This document shows, piece by piece, positions 17,203 through 27,440 of a stretch of DNA of 64,000 nt. Within the stretch, counting starts at the first letter, position 1. Each line of letters starts with the position of its first letter. Source of the stretch: Gammaproteobacteria bacterium (lineage in GTDB: Bacteria; Pseudomonadota; Gammaproteobacteria; Burkholderiales; Burkholderiaceae_C); assembly GCA_018828125.1 (NCBI GenBank), contig JAHJWB010000023.1, positions 353,532-417,531 of the forward strand. Reading direction: 5' to 3'. A program made the position numbers and the translations under genes. A model generated the notes under the pieces. That model was not told the DNA's origin. It searched no databases and saw only the letters and a list, made by a program, of their open reading frames with translations.

Positions 17203-19554
17203 TTATCTTGACACGTTGGCATCTGCCACGGTCAGAGCTGTCATGTTGACGATACGACGCACTGTGGCACTCGGTGTCAGGATATGAACCGGCTTGGCAG
17301 CACCCAGCAGCACGGGGCCAATGGCAATCCCTCCGCCTGCCGCGGTCTTGAGCAGGTTGTAGGCAATGTTGGCCGCGTCGATGTTGGGGAACACCAGCAG
17401 GTTGGCATCGCCCGTCAGTTCGCTGCTGGGCATGACGGCCGCACGCGCCTTGCCGTCCAGCGCCACGTCGCCGTGCATTTCGCCGTCCACTTCGAGCCAG
17501 GGGGCCTGCTGGCGCAGCAGCTCCAGCGTCTGGCGCATCTTGATGGCGCTGGGGTGGTTGCTGGTGCCGAAGTTGGAGTGCGACAGCAGCGCGGCCTTGG
17601 GCTTGATGCCAAAACGCATCATTTCCTCGGCGGCCAGGGCGGTGATCTCGGCCAGTTCCTCGGGCGTGGGGTCGTAATTGACGTGGGTGTCCACCAGGAA
17701 CACCTGGCGTCCCGGCAGCATCAGCCCGTTCATGCAGGCATACACCGGCACGTCTTGTGCAGTGCTGTCGGCGCCACCCGCGTGTTTGCCGATTACCTGG
17801 TCGATGTACAGCAGGTGGTTGGCCGTAGTGCCCCAGGTGCCGCAGATCAGGCCATCCACTTCGCCCTTGTGCAGCATCATGCAACCGATGAGGGTCAGGC
17901 GCCGACGCATCTCGATCTTGGCCACCTGCTGCGTGATGCCCTTGCGCTCGGTCATGCGGTGGTAGGTCTGCCAGAAGTCGCGGTAACGGTGGTCAAAGTC
18001 GGTGTTGACCACGTCGTAGTCCACGCCTTCCTTCAGGCGCAGCCCAAATTTTTCGATGCGCTGGGCGATGATGGCCGGGCGGCCGATCAGCGTCGGGCGG
18101 GCCACCTTCTCGTCCACCACAATCTGCGCGGCGCGCAGCACGCGTTCTTCCTCACCCTCGGCATAGGCCACGCGCTTCTTCGCCGCACTGCGCGCGGCGT
18201 CGAAGATGGGCTTCATGGTTGTGCCAGAGGCGTAGACAAACTGCTGCAGCCGGTCTCGGTAGGCGTCCATGTCGGTGATGGGGCGCTGCGCCACACCACT
18301 GTCCATGGCCGCCTGGGCCACGGCAGGCGCGATCTTCATCATCAGGCGCGGGTCGAACGGCTTGGGGATCAGGTACTCGGGGCCGAACGACAGCTTTTCG
18401 CCCACATAGGCGGCTGCCACCACTTCGCTTTGCTCCGCCTGGGCCAGTTCCGCGATGGCGTGAACGGCGGCGATCTCCATCTCATCGGTGATGGTGGTGG
18501 CGCCGCAGTCCAGCGCGCCGCGGAAGATGTATGGGAAGCAGAGAACGTTGTTGACCTGGTTCGGATAGTCCGACCGCCCCGTGGCCATGATGATGTCGCT
18601 GCGCACGCTGTGCGCCAGTTCGGGCGTGATTTCAGGGTTGGGGTTGGCCAGCGCAAAGATCACCGGGCGCTCGGCCATGGTGGCCACCATCTCGGGCTTG
18701 AGCACGTTGCTGGCCGATAGGCCCAGGAACACGTCAGCGCCGACGATCACCTCGACCAGCTTGCGTGCATCGGTCTTCTGCATGAACTGGCGCTTGTCGT
18801 CGTCCATCAGCTCCTCGCGGCCTTCGTACACCACGCCGGCGAGGTCGGTCACAAACACGTTCTTGCGCTGCACGCCCACCTTGAGCAGCAGGTTCAGGCA
18901 TGCCAGGGCCGCCGCCCCCGCACCACTGGTCACCAGCTTTACGTCCTCAATCTTCTTGCCCGCTACCTTGAGCGCATTGACCATGGCCGCTGCCACCGTG
19001 ATGGCTGTGCCGTGCTGGTCGTCGTGAAAGACCGGGATCTTCATGCGCTTACGCAGCTCGCGCTCCACGTAGAAGCAGTCGGGCGCCTTGATGTCTTCGA
19101 GGTTGATGGCGCCGAAGGTGGGCTCCAGCGCCGCGATCACTTCCACCAGCTTGGCTGGGTCCTTCTCGTCGATCTCGATGTCGAACACGTCCACGCCCGC
19201 GAACTTCTTGAACAGAACAGCCTTGCCCTCCATCACCGGCTTGGACGCCAGCGCACCAATGTCGCCCAGCCCCAGCACGGCGGTGCCGTTGGTAATGACA
19301 GCGACCAGGTTGCCGCGCGAGGTGTAGCGGAACGCGTTGGCCGGGTCCTTGACGATCTCTTCGCAGGGCGCCGCCACGCCGGGCGAGTACGCCAGCGCGA
19401 GGTCGTGCTGGTTGACCATCTGCTTGGTGGCGGCAATCGCCAGCTTGCCGGGCTTGGGAAACTCGTGGTATTCGAGAGCGGCACGGCGCAACTGGGCGCG
19501 CTTGTCGGAATCGTTGTTGTTGTTGTTGTTCTGGGCCGTGGTGTTCTCGGGCAT
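17203..19554 (-). CDS. maeB: NADP-dependent malic enzyme with C-terminal phosphotransacetylase-like domain
   Basis: 783 residues. MaeB converts malate to pyruvate and CO2, producing NADPH. The malic domain is in residues 20-155 ([36 protein letters not shown]), the NAD(P)-binding domain at about 165-400 ([29 protein letters not shown]), and the phosphate acetyltransferase-like domain from about 430 ([20 protein letters not shown]), which is regulatory in this enzyme class. Length matches MaeB. An N-terminal run of six Asn is encoded by a GTT/AAC microsatellite. It is monocistronic, with a terminator after it. Confidence 0.95.
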   Translation of the reverse strand: MPENTTAQNNNNNNDSDKRAQLRRAALEYHEFPKPGKLAIAATKQMVNQHDLALAYSPGVAAPCEEIVKDPANAFRYTSRGNLVAVITNGTAVLGLGDIGALASKPVMEGKAVLFKKFAGVDVFDIEIDEKDPAKLVEVIAALEPTFGAINLEDIKAPDCFYVERELRKRMKIPVFHDDQHGTAITVAAAMVNALKVAGKKIEDVKLVTSGAGAAALACLNLLLKVGVQRKNVFVTDLAGVVYEGREELMDDDKRQFMQKTDARKLVEVIVGADVFLGLSASNVLKPEMVATMAERPVIFALANPNPEITPELAHSVRSDIIMATGRSDYPNQVNNVLCFPYIFRGALDCGATTITDEMEIAAVHAIAELAQAEQSEVVAAAYVGEKLSFGPEYLIPKPFDPRLMMKIAPAVAQAAMDSGVAQRPITDMDAYRDRLQQFVYASGTTMKPIFDAARSAAKKRVAYAEGEEERVLRAAQIVVDEKVARPTLIGRPAIIAQRIEKFGLRLKEGVDYDVVNTDFDHRYRDFWQTYHRMTERKGITQQVAKIEMRRRLTLIGCMMLHKGEVDGLICGTWGTTANHLLYIDQVIGKHAGGADSTAQDVPVYACMNGLMLPGRQVFLVDTHVNYDPTPEELAEITALAAEEMMRFGIKPKAALLSHSNFGTSNHPSAIKMRQTLELLRQQAPWLEVDGEMHGDVALDGKARAAVMPSSELTGDANLLVFPNIDAANIAYNLLKTAAGGGIAIGPVLLGAAKPVHILTPSATVRRIVNMTALTVADANVSR
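19512..19531. repeat. Trinucleotide run (GTT/AAC x6) in the maeB start region
   Basis: Six tandem GTT units on the plus strand (AAC on the coding strand) encode an Asn run at residues 9-14 of MaeB. Slippage would change length by whole codons without breaking the frame. Confidence 0.85.
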
Positions 19555-19799
19555 TCAGTGTCTCCAACTCAGGATGGGTGCAAAAACCGTGCTGCAGTAG
19601 CTCCGCGCGGGCTGTCAGCTTTGTAAGGGTCAGCGATTGTAGGGGGCGGGTCGTGAAAACCCTAGTAAGCGAATCTGCTTACATGGGCAATTCCATTTTG
19701 ATCCTGATGCGACCAATCGCCTGTTGAAAATCCAGGAAAAAACCATTAGGCGTACACCGCGTTGGGGCTGCCAGGTTCGCTTCTTGCTGGGGGTGCAGG

Positions 19800-20324
19800 A
19801 TGACCGCCACCTCTTTTCCCTCCGACGACGCTGCAAGGCTGGTGCCCGCACTCCTGACGGCAGCAGCGTTCCAATCCTTTGGCACGGTGCTGCAGCCTCC
19901 CTCAGGCGCGGGCCGCGCTATCAACGCAGGCAGCTCGGAACGTTTTGATCTGGTGGATGACTTGCAGCTGGGGGCCTTTGGCGGGCGGGCGCAGCTCGCG
20001 CTGTTTCGTGCGCAGGCGCGCAGCTTTCCGTTGCAGATTCTGGAGATGGAACGCCACTGCCTGGGCAGCCAGACCTTTGTGCCATGGGGGGTGCGCCGCT
20101 TTGTGGTCGTAGTGACCCCCGCCGGCGATCCGCCAGTGGCGGCTGCGTCGCTCCAGGCGTTTGTCACCAATGGGCGGCAAGGCGTTGTGCTGGCACCGGG
20201 CACTTGGCACCACGCCTTGCTGGCTGTGGATTCCGGGGACTTTTTGGTAATTGAGCGAGCCGCCTCCGTGACCGACTGTGATGTCCATCGGCTGGCGGCT
20301 CCGGTGCGGCTGGCGTGCCCGTAG
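19800..20324 (+). CDS. allA: Ureidoglycolate lyase
   Basis: 174 residues from ATG 19800, preceded by the purine-rich GGGGGTGCAGG. AllA cleaves ureidoglycolate to glyoxylate and urea, the last step of allantoin breakdown. Family features of its double-stranded beta-helix fold are visible: AAFQSFGTVLQP, AINAGSSERFD, LALFRAQARSFPLQILEMER, HCLGSQTFVPWG and the GTWHHALLAVD segment, whose histidines are conserved in the family. Length is typical (about 165-175). It is isolated from other allantoin genes here and converges on the amidase gene with a 20-base gap. Confidence 0.88.
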   Translation: MTATSFPSDDAARLVPALLTAAAFQSFGTVLQPPSGAGRAINAGSSERFDLVDDLQLGAFGGRAQLALFRAQARSFPLQILEMERHCLGSQTFVPWGVRRFVVVVTPAGDPPVAAASLQAFVTNGRQGVVLAPGTWHHALLAVDSGDFLVIERAASVTDCDVHRLAAPVRLACP

Positions 20325-20344
20325 AGTGCTGCGGTCGAGTCCAC

Positions 20345-21529
20345 TCAGTGCGCTGCTGCGATGCGTTCCGCCAGTGTTATGAGTGACCGGTCGCTGCCTG
20401 CCGAGCCCAGCAGCGACAGTCCGAGCGGAGCGCCGTCACGTTGTGCAAGGGGTATCGAGAGCTGCGGAAACCCCGCCAGACCCGCGATGCACAACATCTG
20501 AATGGCGCGGTTGCGGTAGTCCTCCAGGCTGCTTTCCGGGGCGTTGCGCAGCGGCGCGATGTCGGGCATGGTGGGCATGACCAGCACGCCGTTCTGGCCC
20601 AGCAACGCCGCGAGATGCGCCCGGTAGCGCTCGCGAAAAGCGCGTGCACTGACGACCTGCTCGTCGGTCACGGCCCGCGACCAGTCAAAACGCTCGGCCA
20701 CGCCAGGCCCCAAAGGGGGCGCGTAGCGCTCAATCAGCGGTCCATCGGTCATCCAGGCTTCGCGCCCTTGCACATACCGAAAATTCCAGTACATCGCGTC
20801 GAAAGACTCCAGCACGGCATCGACGGGCTGTGACGGGCCGAACAGGTCTGTCACCTGCAGTGCGGCGCCCTGCAGCGCGCTCTCCACCAAGGGGTTGAGT
20901 AGCGTCCACACATCGGTGGGCCACAACATACGCAGCTGTGGCGGCAGTGGTTTGGCGTCATCGCCCAGCAACACGTCGGCAACCCGGGCAAACGTCTGCA
21001 CATCGCGCGCAAACCATCCACACGTATCAAGGCTCGGTGCCAGGTCCAGCGCGCCGTGCAGGCTCACGCGCCCGTGGGTGGGGCGCAGGCCGTACAAGCC
21101 GCAGTGGTTGGCAGGCGCTCGCACCGATCCGCCGGTGTCGGTGCCCAGCGCAAAGTCGCACAAGCCCGAAGACACCGCAGAGGCAGAGCCTGACGACGAG
21201 CCCCCAGTGATGCGGTCGGGCGCCGCGCCGTTGACAGGCGCGCCAAAGTGCGCGTTATTTCCGTTCATCGAAAACGCCAGCTCATCGGTCACCGTCTTGC
21301 CCACAAAACGCGCGCCTGCATCCAGCAGCTTCTGCACCGTGGGAGCCGTGCGCGTCTTGATGCCCGACAGCGCCAGCACCACCGGGTTGCCGCCGCCGGT
21401 GGGGTAACCCGCCACATCAAACAGGTCCTTTGCCGCAAAACTCAGGCCGCTTAGCGGGCCTGTGCTGGCGTGCGGCACCGGCGCGTGGGGGTAAGGGACA
21501 AACGCGTGGGCCGGGTCGTGCACAGTCAT
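20345..21529 (-). CDS. Amidase signature family hydrolase
   Basis: 394 residues from ATG 21527-21529. Amidase-signature enzymes hydrolyse carboxamides with a Ser-cisSer-Lys triad. The Lys is in SFAAKDLFDVAG and the Ser pair in ITGGSSSGSASAVSSG, followed by the GTDTGGSVRAPANHCGLYG block. The ATG overlaps the stop of the upstream ABC ATPase gene (ATGA), so the two are translationally coupled. As the last gene of a five-component peptide-type importer operon it probably hydrolyses the imported compound, which would then be an amide or peptide-like substrate. This is inference from context. Confidence 0.9.
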   Translation of the reverse strand: MTVHDPAHAFVPYPHAPVPHASTGPLSGLSFAAKDLFDVAGYPTGGGNPVVLALSGIKTRTAPTVQKLLDAGARFVGKTVTDELAFSMNGNNAHFGAPVNGAAPDRITGGSSSGSASAVSSGLCDFALGTDTGGSVRAPANHCGLYGLRPTHGRVSLHGALDLAPSLDTCGWFARDVQTFARVADVLLGDDAKPLPPQLRMLWPTDVWTLLNPLVESALQGAALQVTDLFGPSQPVDAVLESFDAMYWNFRYVQGREAWMTDGPLIERYAPPLGPGVAERFDWSRAVTDEQVVSARAFRERYRAHLAALLGQNGVLVMPTMPDIAPLRNAPESSLEDYRNRAIQMLCIAGLAGFPQLSIPLAQRDGAPLGLSLLGSAGSDRSLITLAERIAAAH

Positions 21530-22581
21530 GGGGCAGTGGATTCGAGAGCAGGAAGAAGTTCGGGCGCGATAGCGGCAGCCGCCTCCGTGCGCAGGCACTG
21601 TGCACGGTGGCCGGGCGCTATTTCCACCGAAGGCGGTTGTTGCGCGCGGCAGGCCTGGGTTGCCAGGGTGCAGCGCGGCGCAAAGGCGCAGCCGGGTGGC
21701 AGGTCAGACAGGTCCGGTGGCGCCCCGGCGATGGTCTCCAGCGGCGTGCCGCGCGCCATGGCGCCGTGGGCGCGGCTTTTCAGCAGCGCAATGGTGTACG
21801 GGTGGCGCGGGTGGCGGATCAGGTCGCGCGCCGTGCCCTCCTCCACAATGCGTCCGGCGTACATCACCGCGATGCGGTCCGCCACTTCCACGGCGGCGCC
21901 AATGTCGTGGGTGACAAAAATCACCGACAGGCCCAGGTCGCGCTGCAGTTCGCGCAGCAGCAGCAGGATCTGGATCTGCACGGTCGCATCCAGCGCGGTG
22001 GTGGGTTCGTCGGCCAGCAGCAATTGCGGGTGGCACGCCAGCGCGAGGGCAATCATGGCCCGCTGGCGCATGCCGCCCGACATCTCGTGCGGATACGCCT
22101 GCATGCGGCGCTCGGGGCTGGGAATGCGCACGCGTTCAAACAATGCCAGGGCCCGCTCCTGGGCCTGCGCCGCCGTCACCTTCTCGTGGCGGCGGATCGA
22201 TTCGACAATCTGCGCCCCCACGGTGTAGACCGGGTCCAGGGCCAGCAGTGGCTCCTGAAAGATCATGGATGCCACCTTGCCCCGGTAGTCCGCCAACTCG
22301 CGCCCCGAAAGCGTCAGCAGGTTCTGGCCCCCCACCCGCACTTCGCCCGCAATGCGGGTGCGCCGCTCGGGGTGCAGGCGCAGCAAGGTGCGCAGCGTCA
22401 CGCTCTTGCCCGACCCAGACTCGCCGATCAGCGCAACCACTTCGCCGCGCTGCACCTGCAGGCTCACGCCGCTGACGGCTTGCACCGGTTTGCGGCCGCC
22501 GGTAAAGGTCACGCTGAGGTCACGCAACTCCACCATGGGGTAAGTGGCTGCAGGCGAAGAGTGGTGTGTGCCCTGGGTCAT
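21526..22581 (-). CDS. Dipeptide/oligopeptide-type ABC transporter ATP-binding protein (DppD/OppD-like)
   Basis: 351 residues from ATG 22579-22581. Walker A is GESGSGKSVTL, the signature MSGGMRQRAMIALAL, Walker B LLLADEPTTALD and the switch His FVTHDIG. The C-terminal oligopeptide-transporter extension with cysteines (PPGCAFAPRCTLATQACRAQ) is present; in OppD/DppD proteins that region can bind an iron-sulfur cluster. It pairs with the next ATPase upstream, 13 bases away, and overlaps the amidase start by 4 bases. Confidence 0.92.
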   Translation of the reverse strand: MTQGTHHSSPAATYPMVELRDLSVTFTGGRKPVQAVSGVSLQVQRGEVVALIGESGSGKSVTLRTLLRLHPERRTRIAGEVRVGGQNLLTLSGRELADYRGKVASMIFQEPLLALDPVYTVGAQIVESIRRHEKVTAAQAQERALALFERVRIPSPERRMQAYPHEMSGGMRQRAMIALALACHPQLLLADEPTTALDATVQIQILLLLRELQRDLGLSVIFVTHDIGAAVEVADRIAVMYAGRIVEEGTARDLIRHPRHPYTIALLKSRAHGAMARGTPLETIAGAPPDLSDLPPGCAFAPRCTLATQACRAQQPPSVEIAPGHRAQCLRTEAAAAIAPELLPALESTAP

Positions 22582-22594
22582 GGTGCTGTCGCTT

Positions 22595-23635
22595 TCATGC
22601 CGCCTGCGCCAACGGCTCAGCGGCCTGTGGGTGGCCACTGCCTGGTTCATGCATCAGACAAGCGGCCACATGGTGCGGGCCGGTGACAGTGCGCACTGGC
22701 ACACGCTGCGCGCATACCGCCGCAGCCATGCTGCAGCGCGGATGAAACCGGCAGCCCGACGGCGGATTGATGGGGTTGGGCGGGTCGCCCGCCAGCGGCG
22801 CTTCTTGCGTGCGGTGGTCCGGGTCCATGGACGGCATGGACGACAGCAGGGCTGCGGTGTAGGGGTGCGCGGGCTGTTTGAACAGGGCATCGGACGGCCC
22901 AATCTCTGCCACCTGCCCCAGGTACATCACCATCACCCGGTCGCTCATGTAGTGCACCACGTTCAGGTCGTGGCTGATGAACACATAGGTCAGGCCGAAT
23001 TCGGCTTTCAGATCGGTCAGCAGGTTCAGCACCTGCGCTTCCACCGATTTGTCGAGGGCAGACACGGCCTCGTCCAGGATCACCATGCGCGGCTGCAAGG
23101 CAAGGGCGCGCGCAATGTTGACCCGCTGGCGCTGCCCGCCAGACAGCTCGTGCGGGTAGCGCTCGGCAAACCGCGCGGGCGCCAGTCCCACCCGGTCGAG
23201 CAGGCTGCGTGCACGCGCAATGGCCTCGCGCTGCGGTACGCCGTGCACTTGCGGCCCGAAGGCGACGGAGTCTTCAATCGTCAGCCGGGGGTTCAGCGAT
23301 GCATAGCTGTCCTGAAACACCATCTGCACCTGGCGGCGAAACTCCTTGAGTGGCAAATCACGACTGCCCACGGTGCGCCCGTCAAACACAATCTCGCCCG
23401 CTGTGGGCGCGATGAGCTGCATCAGTAGCCGCGCGGTAGTCGATTTGCCGCAACCCGACTCGCCCACCACACCCAGCGTTTCGCCTTTCAGCACCTCAAA
23501 GTTCACGCCATCCACCGCATGCACCACCCCACCGCCGCGGCCGAACGCATCCTTCTTGAGCGAAAAGTGTTTGACCAAGCCGTTGATGGTGAGCAAGGGC
23601 TGCGCGGGTCCGCCGACATCGTTGATCGTTTGCAT
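22595..23635 (-). CDS. Dipeptide/oligopeptide-type ABC transporter ATP-binding protein (DppF/OppF-like)
   Basis: 346 residues. Walker A GESGCGKSTTARLL, Q-loop FQDSYASLNPR, signature LSGGQRQRVNIARAL, Walker B MVILDEAVSALD, switch FISHDLN. The oligopeptide C-terminal domain (GCRFHPRCSMAAAVCAQ) is present. The Walker B region reads DEAVSALD rather than the commoner DEPTSALD, a variant often seen in OppF/DppF. It is the second ATPase of the importer, 13 bases downstream of the DppC-like permease. Confidence 0.92.
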   Translation of the reverse strand: MQTINDVGGPAQPLLTINGLVKHFSLKKDAFGRGGGVVHAVDGVNFEVLKGETLGVVGESGCGKSTTARLLMQLIAPTAGEIVFDGRTVGSRDLPLKEFRRQVQMVFQDSYASLNPRLTIEDSVAFGPQVHGVPQREAIARARSLLDRVGLAPARFAERYPHELSGGQRQRVNIARALALQPRMVILDEAVSALDKSVEAQVLNLLTDLKAEFGLTYVFISHDLNVVHYMSDRVMVMYLGQVAEIGPSDALFKQPAHPYTAALLSSMPSMDPDHRTQEAPLAGDPPNPINPPSGCRFHPRCSMAAAVCAQRVPVRTVTGPHHVAACLMHEPGSGHPQAAEPLAQAA

Positions 23636-23648
23636 GATCGATGGAGCC

Positions 23649-24554
23649 TCAACCCTTGTTGTCCATCGCCGACCGCAGGCCGTCCGAAAGGATGTTGAAC
23701 GAGATGGAGGTGATGAAAATCATCAGCCCTGGCAGCGCCGCCACCCAGGGCTGCACGTAGATGGCGGTACGCAAGGTATTCAGCATCAGGCCCCATTCGG
23801 GCTCCGGTGGCTTGACGCCCAGGCCCAGAAACGACAGGCCCGACGCCAGTATCATCGACACCGCAATCAGGCTGGTGGCATACACAAAAATGGGCCCCAG
23901 CACATTGCCCAGCACATGCACCCGTACGATGGTGAACGCGTTGGCGCCCGAGGCGCGCGCAGCCTCCACATAGTCGCGGTTGCGCGCCTGGGTGGTCACG
24001 CTCTCTGCCACCCGCACGATCTGCGGGATGAACACAATGGTCAGCGAGATCAGCGAATTGACCATGCCCGCACCCAGTAAGCCCGACAGTGCAATAGCCA
24101 GCAGCACCGAGGGAAATGCATAGAACACGTCCACCGTGCGCATGATGGCGGTGTTGACAAAGCCCCCGGCATACCCCGCCACGATGCCGATGACCGAACC
24201 GATCATGAAGGCGCACACCACCGGCGTGATGCCGATGAACAGCGAAAGCCGTGCGCCCACGATCAGCCGCGACAGCATGTCGCGCCCCAGTTCGTCGCTG
24301 CCCAGCGGCAGCCCTGGCGTGCCAACCGGCTTGAGCCGCTTGAGCATGGACGAGGCATAGGGGTCTGCCGGGGCGATCCAGGGGCCAAACACCGCCAGGC
24401 CGATCAGCAGCAGCACCACCAGCGCCGCCCCCATGGCCACGGGGTCGCGGGTAAAGCGCGCCAGCGCGGCCGTCCAGTACCCGCGTGAAGGCTGTGTGGG
24501 CAGCGCGCTGTCAACGATGGCCGTCGACGAGGAGGGCGCGGTCAAAGTGGCCAT
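23649..24554 (-). CDS. ABC transporter permease (DppC-like)
   Basis: 301 residues from ATG 24552-24554. The N-terminal OppC_N segment (LARFTRDPVAMGAALVVLLLIGLAVFGPW), a periplasmic loop with HPLGSDELGRDMLSR-type sequence (LPLGSDELGRDMLSRL), and five further helices are seen. The EAA loop that contacts the ATPases reads YVEAARASGANAFTIVRVHV. It lies 25 bases downstream of the DppB-like permease and belongs to the same operon. Confidence 0.92.
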   Translation of the reverse strand: MATLTAPSSSTAIVDSALPTQPSRGYWTAALARFTRDPVAMGAALVVLLLIGLAVFGPWIAPADPYASSMLKRLKPVGTPGLPLGSDELGRDMLSRLIVGARLSLFIGITPVVCAFMIGSVIGIVAGYAGGFVNTAIMRTVDVFYAFPSVLLAIALSGLLGAGMVNSLISLTIVFIPQIVRVAESVTTQARNRDYVEAARASGANAFTIVRVHVLGNVLGPIFVYATSLIAVSMILASGLSFLGLGVKPPEPEWGLMLNTLRTAIYVQPWVAALPGLMIFITSISFNILSDGLRSAMDNKG

Positions 24555-24579
24555 GGTGGGTTTGCCTTGTTCTTCATCC

Positions 24580-25533
24580 TCAGGCGCGCGCAATGCGCGG
24601 GTCCAGCAGCGTCTGCAGCACGTCCACCAGCAGGTTCAGCAGCACAAAGAACAGGGCCAGCACCAGGATGGTCCCCTGCAGCAAAGGCAGGTCGCGCTGG
24701 AAGATGGCCGAGTTGAGCAAGAAGCCCGTGCCCGGCCACGAGAACACCGTTTCGATCAGGATCGAGCCGCCCAGCAGGTAGCCCAGCTGCAGACCCATTA
24801 CCGCCAGCGCCGTGGGCGCGGCATTCTTCACCATGTGCCGGAACACGCCCACGTGCGTGAGCCCCTTGGCGCGCAGGCCCATGATGAATTCCTGGTCCAG
24901 GATGTCGGCCACCAGCGCGCGCACTGTGCGCGCGATGATGCCCATGGGGATGACCGACATCGTGATGGCGGGCAGCACCAGAAACTGCAGGTGCTCCCAG
25001 TCCCACGCCCAGTCGCTGGAGCCGCCGGGCCCGGCGCCCGTGGCTGGCAGCAGCATCAGCTGCGAGCTGAACACGATCACCATCACCATGCCCAGCCAGT
25101 AGTGCGGCACGCTCACCCCCAGCACCGACAACATGGACGCCAGCCGGTCCACCCATGAGTTGCGGAAGTACCCCGCCACAAAACCAAACAGGCTGCCCAG
25201 CACAAAGCCGATGAAGGTGGCCACCACGGCCAGCCGCAGCGTGTTGCCCACGGCCGTCATCACCTCGCCCGCCACGGCGCGGTTGCTGGCAATCGACACA
25301 CCCAGGTCGCCCTGCAGCGCGCGCCACACCCACATCACAAACTGCTCGGGCAGCGAGCGGTTGAAACCGTACAGCTCGCGCAACTGCGCCTGCAGCTCCA
25401 CCGAAGCGTCAGGCGGCAAGATGGACACCAGCGGGTCGCCGGGTGCCAGATGCACCAGCAGGAAACACACCAGCGCCACGCCCAGCATGATGGGCAGGGC
25501 ATACAGAAAGCGGCGCAGCAGGTAGGCGATCAT
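24580..25533 (-). CDS. ABC transporter permease (DppB-like)
   Basis: 317 residues with six membrane helices. It begins MIAYLLRRFLYALPIMLGVAL, the standard DppB start, followed by FLLVHLAPGDPLVS. The EAA-type loop is FIMGLRAKGLTHVGVFRHMV. ATG 25531-25533 is well placed. A 46-base gap separates it from the solute-binding gene upstream. Confidence 0.93.
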   Translation of the reverse strand: MIAYLLRRFLYALPIMLGVALVCFLLVHLAPGDPLVSILPPDASVELQAQLRELYGFNRSLPEQFVMWVWRALQGDLGVSIASNRAVAGEVMTAVGNTLRLAVVATFIGFVLGSLFGFVAGYFRNSWVDRLASMLSVLGVSVPHYWLGMVMVIVFSSQLMLLPATGAGPGGSSDWAWDWEHLQFLVLPAITMSVIPMGIIARTVRALVADILDQEFIMGLRAKGLTHVGVFRHMVKNAAPTALAVMGLQLGYLLGGSILIETVFSWPGTGFLLNSAIFQRDLPLLQGTILVLALFFVLLNLLVDVLQTLLDPRIARA

Positions 25534-25579
25534 GGGGCTGTCCTGAGAGGTCCGCGGAGTGGACGAAAAGCGTGTCTGC

Positions 25580-27277
25580 TCAATCCATCGTCATCGTGGC
25601 GATGTCGATGAACCAGCTGCGTGGCTGCACCACGTTCTTGACCTTGGCCGACATGGCACGCGGGCCCACGTCGTGGGCAATCCACACAAACGGCGCGTCT
25701 TCCACCACATGGGCATGCAGCTTGGCGAGCGCGGCGTCGCGCGCCTTGTCGTCAAAGCTGGTGCGTGCATCGGCCACCATCTTGTCTACCTCGGCATTGC
25801 CGTAGTAGCCCCAGTTGTTCGACACCGGTGGGAAGGCCTTGGTGCTCACAAAACGCACCATGGCAAAAAACGGATCCATGGCTGCAAAGCTGATGTTGAC
25901 GGCATTGGCGCCGTTGGCCGATGGGTCCTTGGCGCCCTTGCGCCAGTTGGTGAACAGGGTGTTCCACTCGATCACGTCAAACTGCACGTCAAAGAAACAT
26001 GCTTTGAGCGACTGCTGCGCAAACTCGTTCATGGGCAGCGGCTGCATCTGGCCCGACCCCGAGGCCGAAATCTGCACCTTCACCTTGATGGGCTTGGCCG
26101 CCGAGTAGCCGGCCTGCGTCATCAGCGCCTGCGCCGCTTTCACGTCGTACTTGATGTCGAACTTGGGGTTGCCCCACCAGGGGTGGCCTGGCGGCACCGT
26201 GCCCTTGGGCTCAGCCATCATGCCGCCCAGCAGCTGCTTCATGCCGCCGCGGTCAATGCACAGGTTGGCCGCCTGGCGCACGCGCTTGTCCAGCCAGGGC
26301 GAGCCCTCGGCAAACGACAGCTGCCACGGCCACACATGGGGCTGGGCGTTGGAGTAAATCTTGAACCCGCGCTGCGTGATCTGCGGCATGGCGTCAGGCG
26401 CGGGCGCCTCGATCCAGTCCACCTGGCCGCCCAGCAGCGCAGCCGTGCGGGCGTTGGCCTCGGGCATGGGCAGCATCACCACCCTGTCAATTTTTGGAGT
26501 GCGTTTGGCGTCCCAATAGGCCTTGTTGGCGGCCAGTTCCAGGCGCTCGCGTGCCACAAAGCGCGTGACCTTGAACGGGCCCGAGCCTGCAGGGTCCGCT
26601 GCGAATGCGGTCCATGCGGCCTTGGATTTGTCGGCGGGCGTGGCGCCTGCGGCGGCGTCAAACTTCTTTTGCCAGTGCGCGGGCGATGCCATGAACAGGT
26701 TGGTCAGGTTGATGGGCAAGAACGCATCGGGCTCGCTGGTAGTCAGCTCAACCGTCATGTCGTCAATCTTGCGTGCGGTGCGCAGCGTGGGCATGCGCGA
26801 TGCCGTCACGCCCACCTGGCTGGGGTCGAAGTGCACCGCGTCTTTGTCCAGCACCTTGGCCACGTTCCACACCACGGCGTCGGCATTGAACGCGGAGCCG
26901 TCATGGAACTTGATGCCTGGGCGCAGCTTGAACACCCACTTGGTCTTGTCCTTGTCGTCCACCGCCCACGACGTGGACAGGGCTGGGATCAGCACACTGG
27001 CTGCGTCGGCTTTGGACAGGTCCCATTGCGTGAGCGAGTCGTAGATCGGGATGCCGGTGAAGCGGTTGCCTTCAAAGCCCTGGTCGGGCTGGCCCAGCGT
27101 GCGTGGAATGTCTGCCGCGGTCATCGCGATGCGCAGCACCTTCTCCTGCGCCGTCGCGGCCGACGAGCCGCCCATGAGGGACAAGGCCGTCACCAGAGCG
27201 AGCGCCAGCGGTGCTTGCCGTGGGCGGCGCTGGTGGGAGTCGGTACGGGGTTGCGACGACGACAGGGCTTGGCTCAT
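25580..27277 (-). CDS. Extracellular solute-binding protein, family 5 (peptide-type importer)
   Basis: 565 residues from ATG 27275-27277, preceded by a strong ribosome binding site (GGAAGG). The signal peptide has the core APLALALVTALSLMGGSSA and cleaves after ATA. SBP_bac_5 features are clear: YDSLTQWDLSKAD, WVFKLRPGIKFHDGSAFNADAVVWN, and FAEGSPWLDKRVRQAANLCID. This periplasmic receptor sets the substrate of the operon. The linked amidase suggests a small peptide- or amide-like ligand, but family 5 proteins also bind nickel, opines and hydantoin-like compounds. First gene of the operon 27277-20345. Confidence 0.92.
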   Translation of the reverse strand: MSQALSSSQPRTDSHQRRPRQAPLALALVTALSLMGGSSAATAQEKVLRIAMTAADIPRTLGQPDQGFEGNRFTGIPIYDSLTQWDLSKADAASVLIPALSTSWAVDDKDKTKWVFKLRPGIKFHDGSAFNADAVVWNVAKVLDKDAVHFDPSQVGVTASRMPTLRTARKIDDMTVELTTSEPDAFLPINLTNLFMASPAHWQKKFDAAAGATPADKSKAAWTAFAADPAGSGPFKVTRFVARERLELAANKAYWDAKRTPKIDRVVMLPMPEANARTAALLGGQVDWIEAPAPDAMPQITQRGFKIYSNAQPHVWPWQLSFAEGSPWLDKRVRQAANLCIDRGGMKQLLGGMMAEPKGTVPPGHPWWGNPKFDIKYDVKAAQALMTQAGYSAAKPIKVKVQISASGSGQMQPLPMNEFAQQSLKACFFDVQFDVIEWNTLFTNWRKGAKDPSANGANAVNISFAAMDPFFAMVRFVSTKAFPPVSNNWGYYGNAEVDKMVADARTSFDDKARDAALAKLHAHVVEDAPFVWIAHDVGPRAMSAKVKNVVQPRSWFIDIATMTMD

Positions 27278-27440
27278 GGGGTCACCTTCCAGATGGGGGG
27301 TTGAGGGTCCACCCTTCATAGCAAGTGACATGCCACGGATTTCAGTGTTTGCTAAACCCTGGCTGCACCATCAGCGTAGCTACGCCGGGGTCCGTCCCCA
27401 GAGTGGTGCAACTACTGCGAGACCCGCGCGCGGTCGCCCA

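Noticed and set aside
21430..22686. A 418-codon plus-strand frame opposite the ABC ATPase genes
   Set aside because: It lies antisense to two genes with complete Walker and signature motifs, and its composition is the antisense shadow of them.
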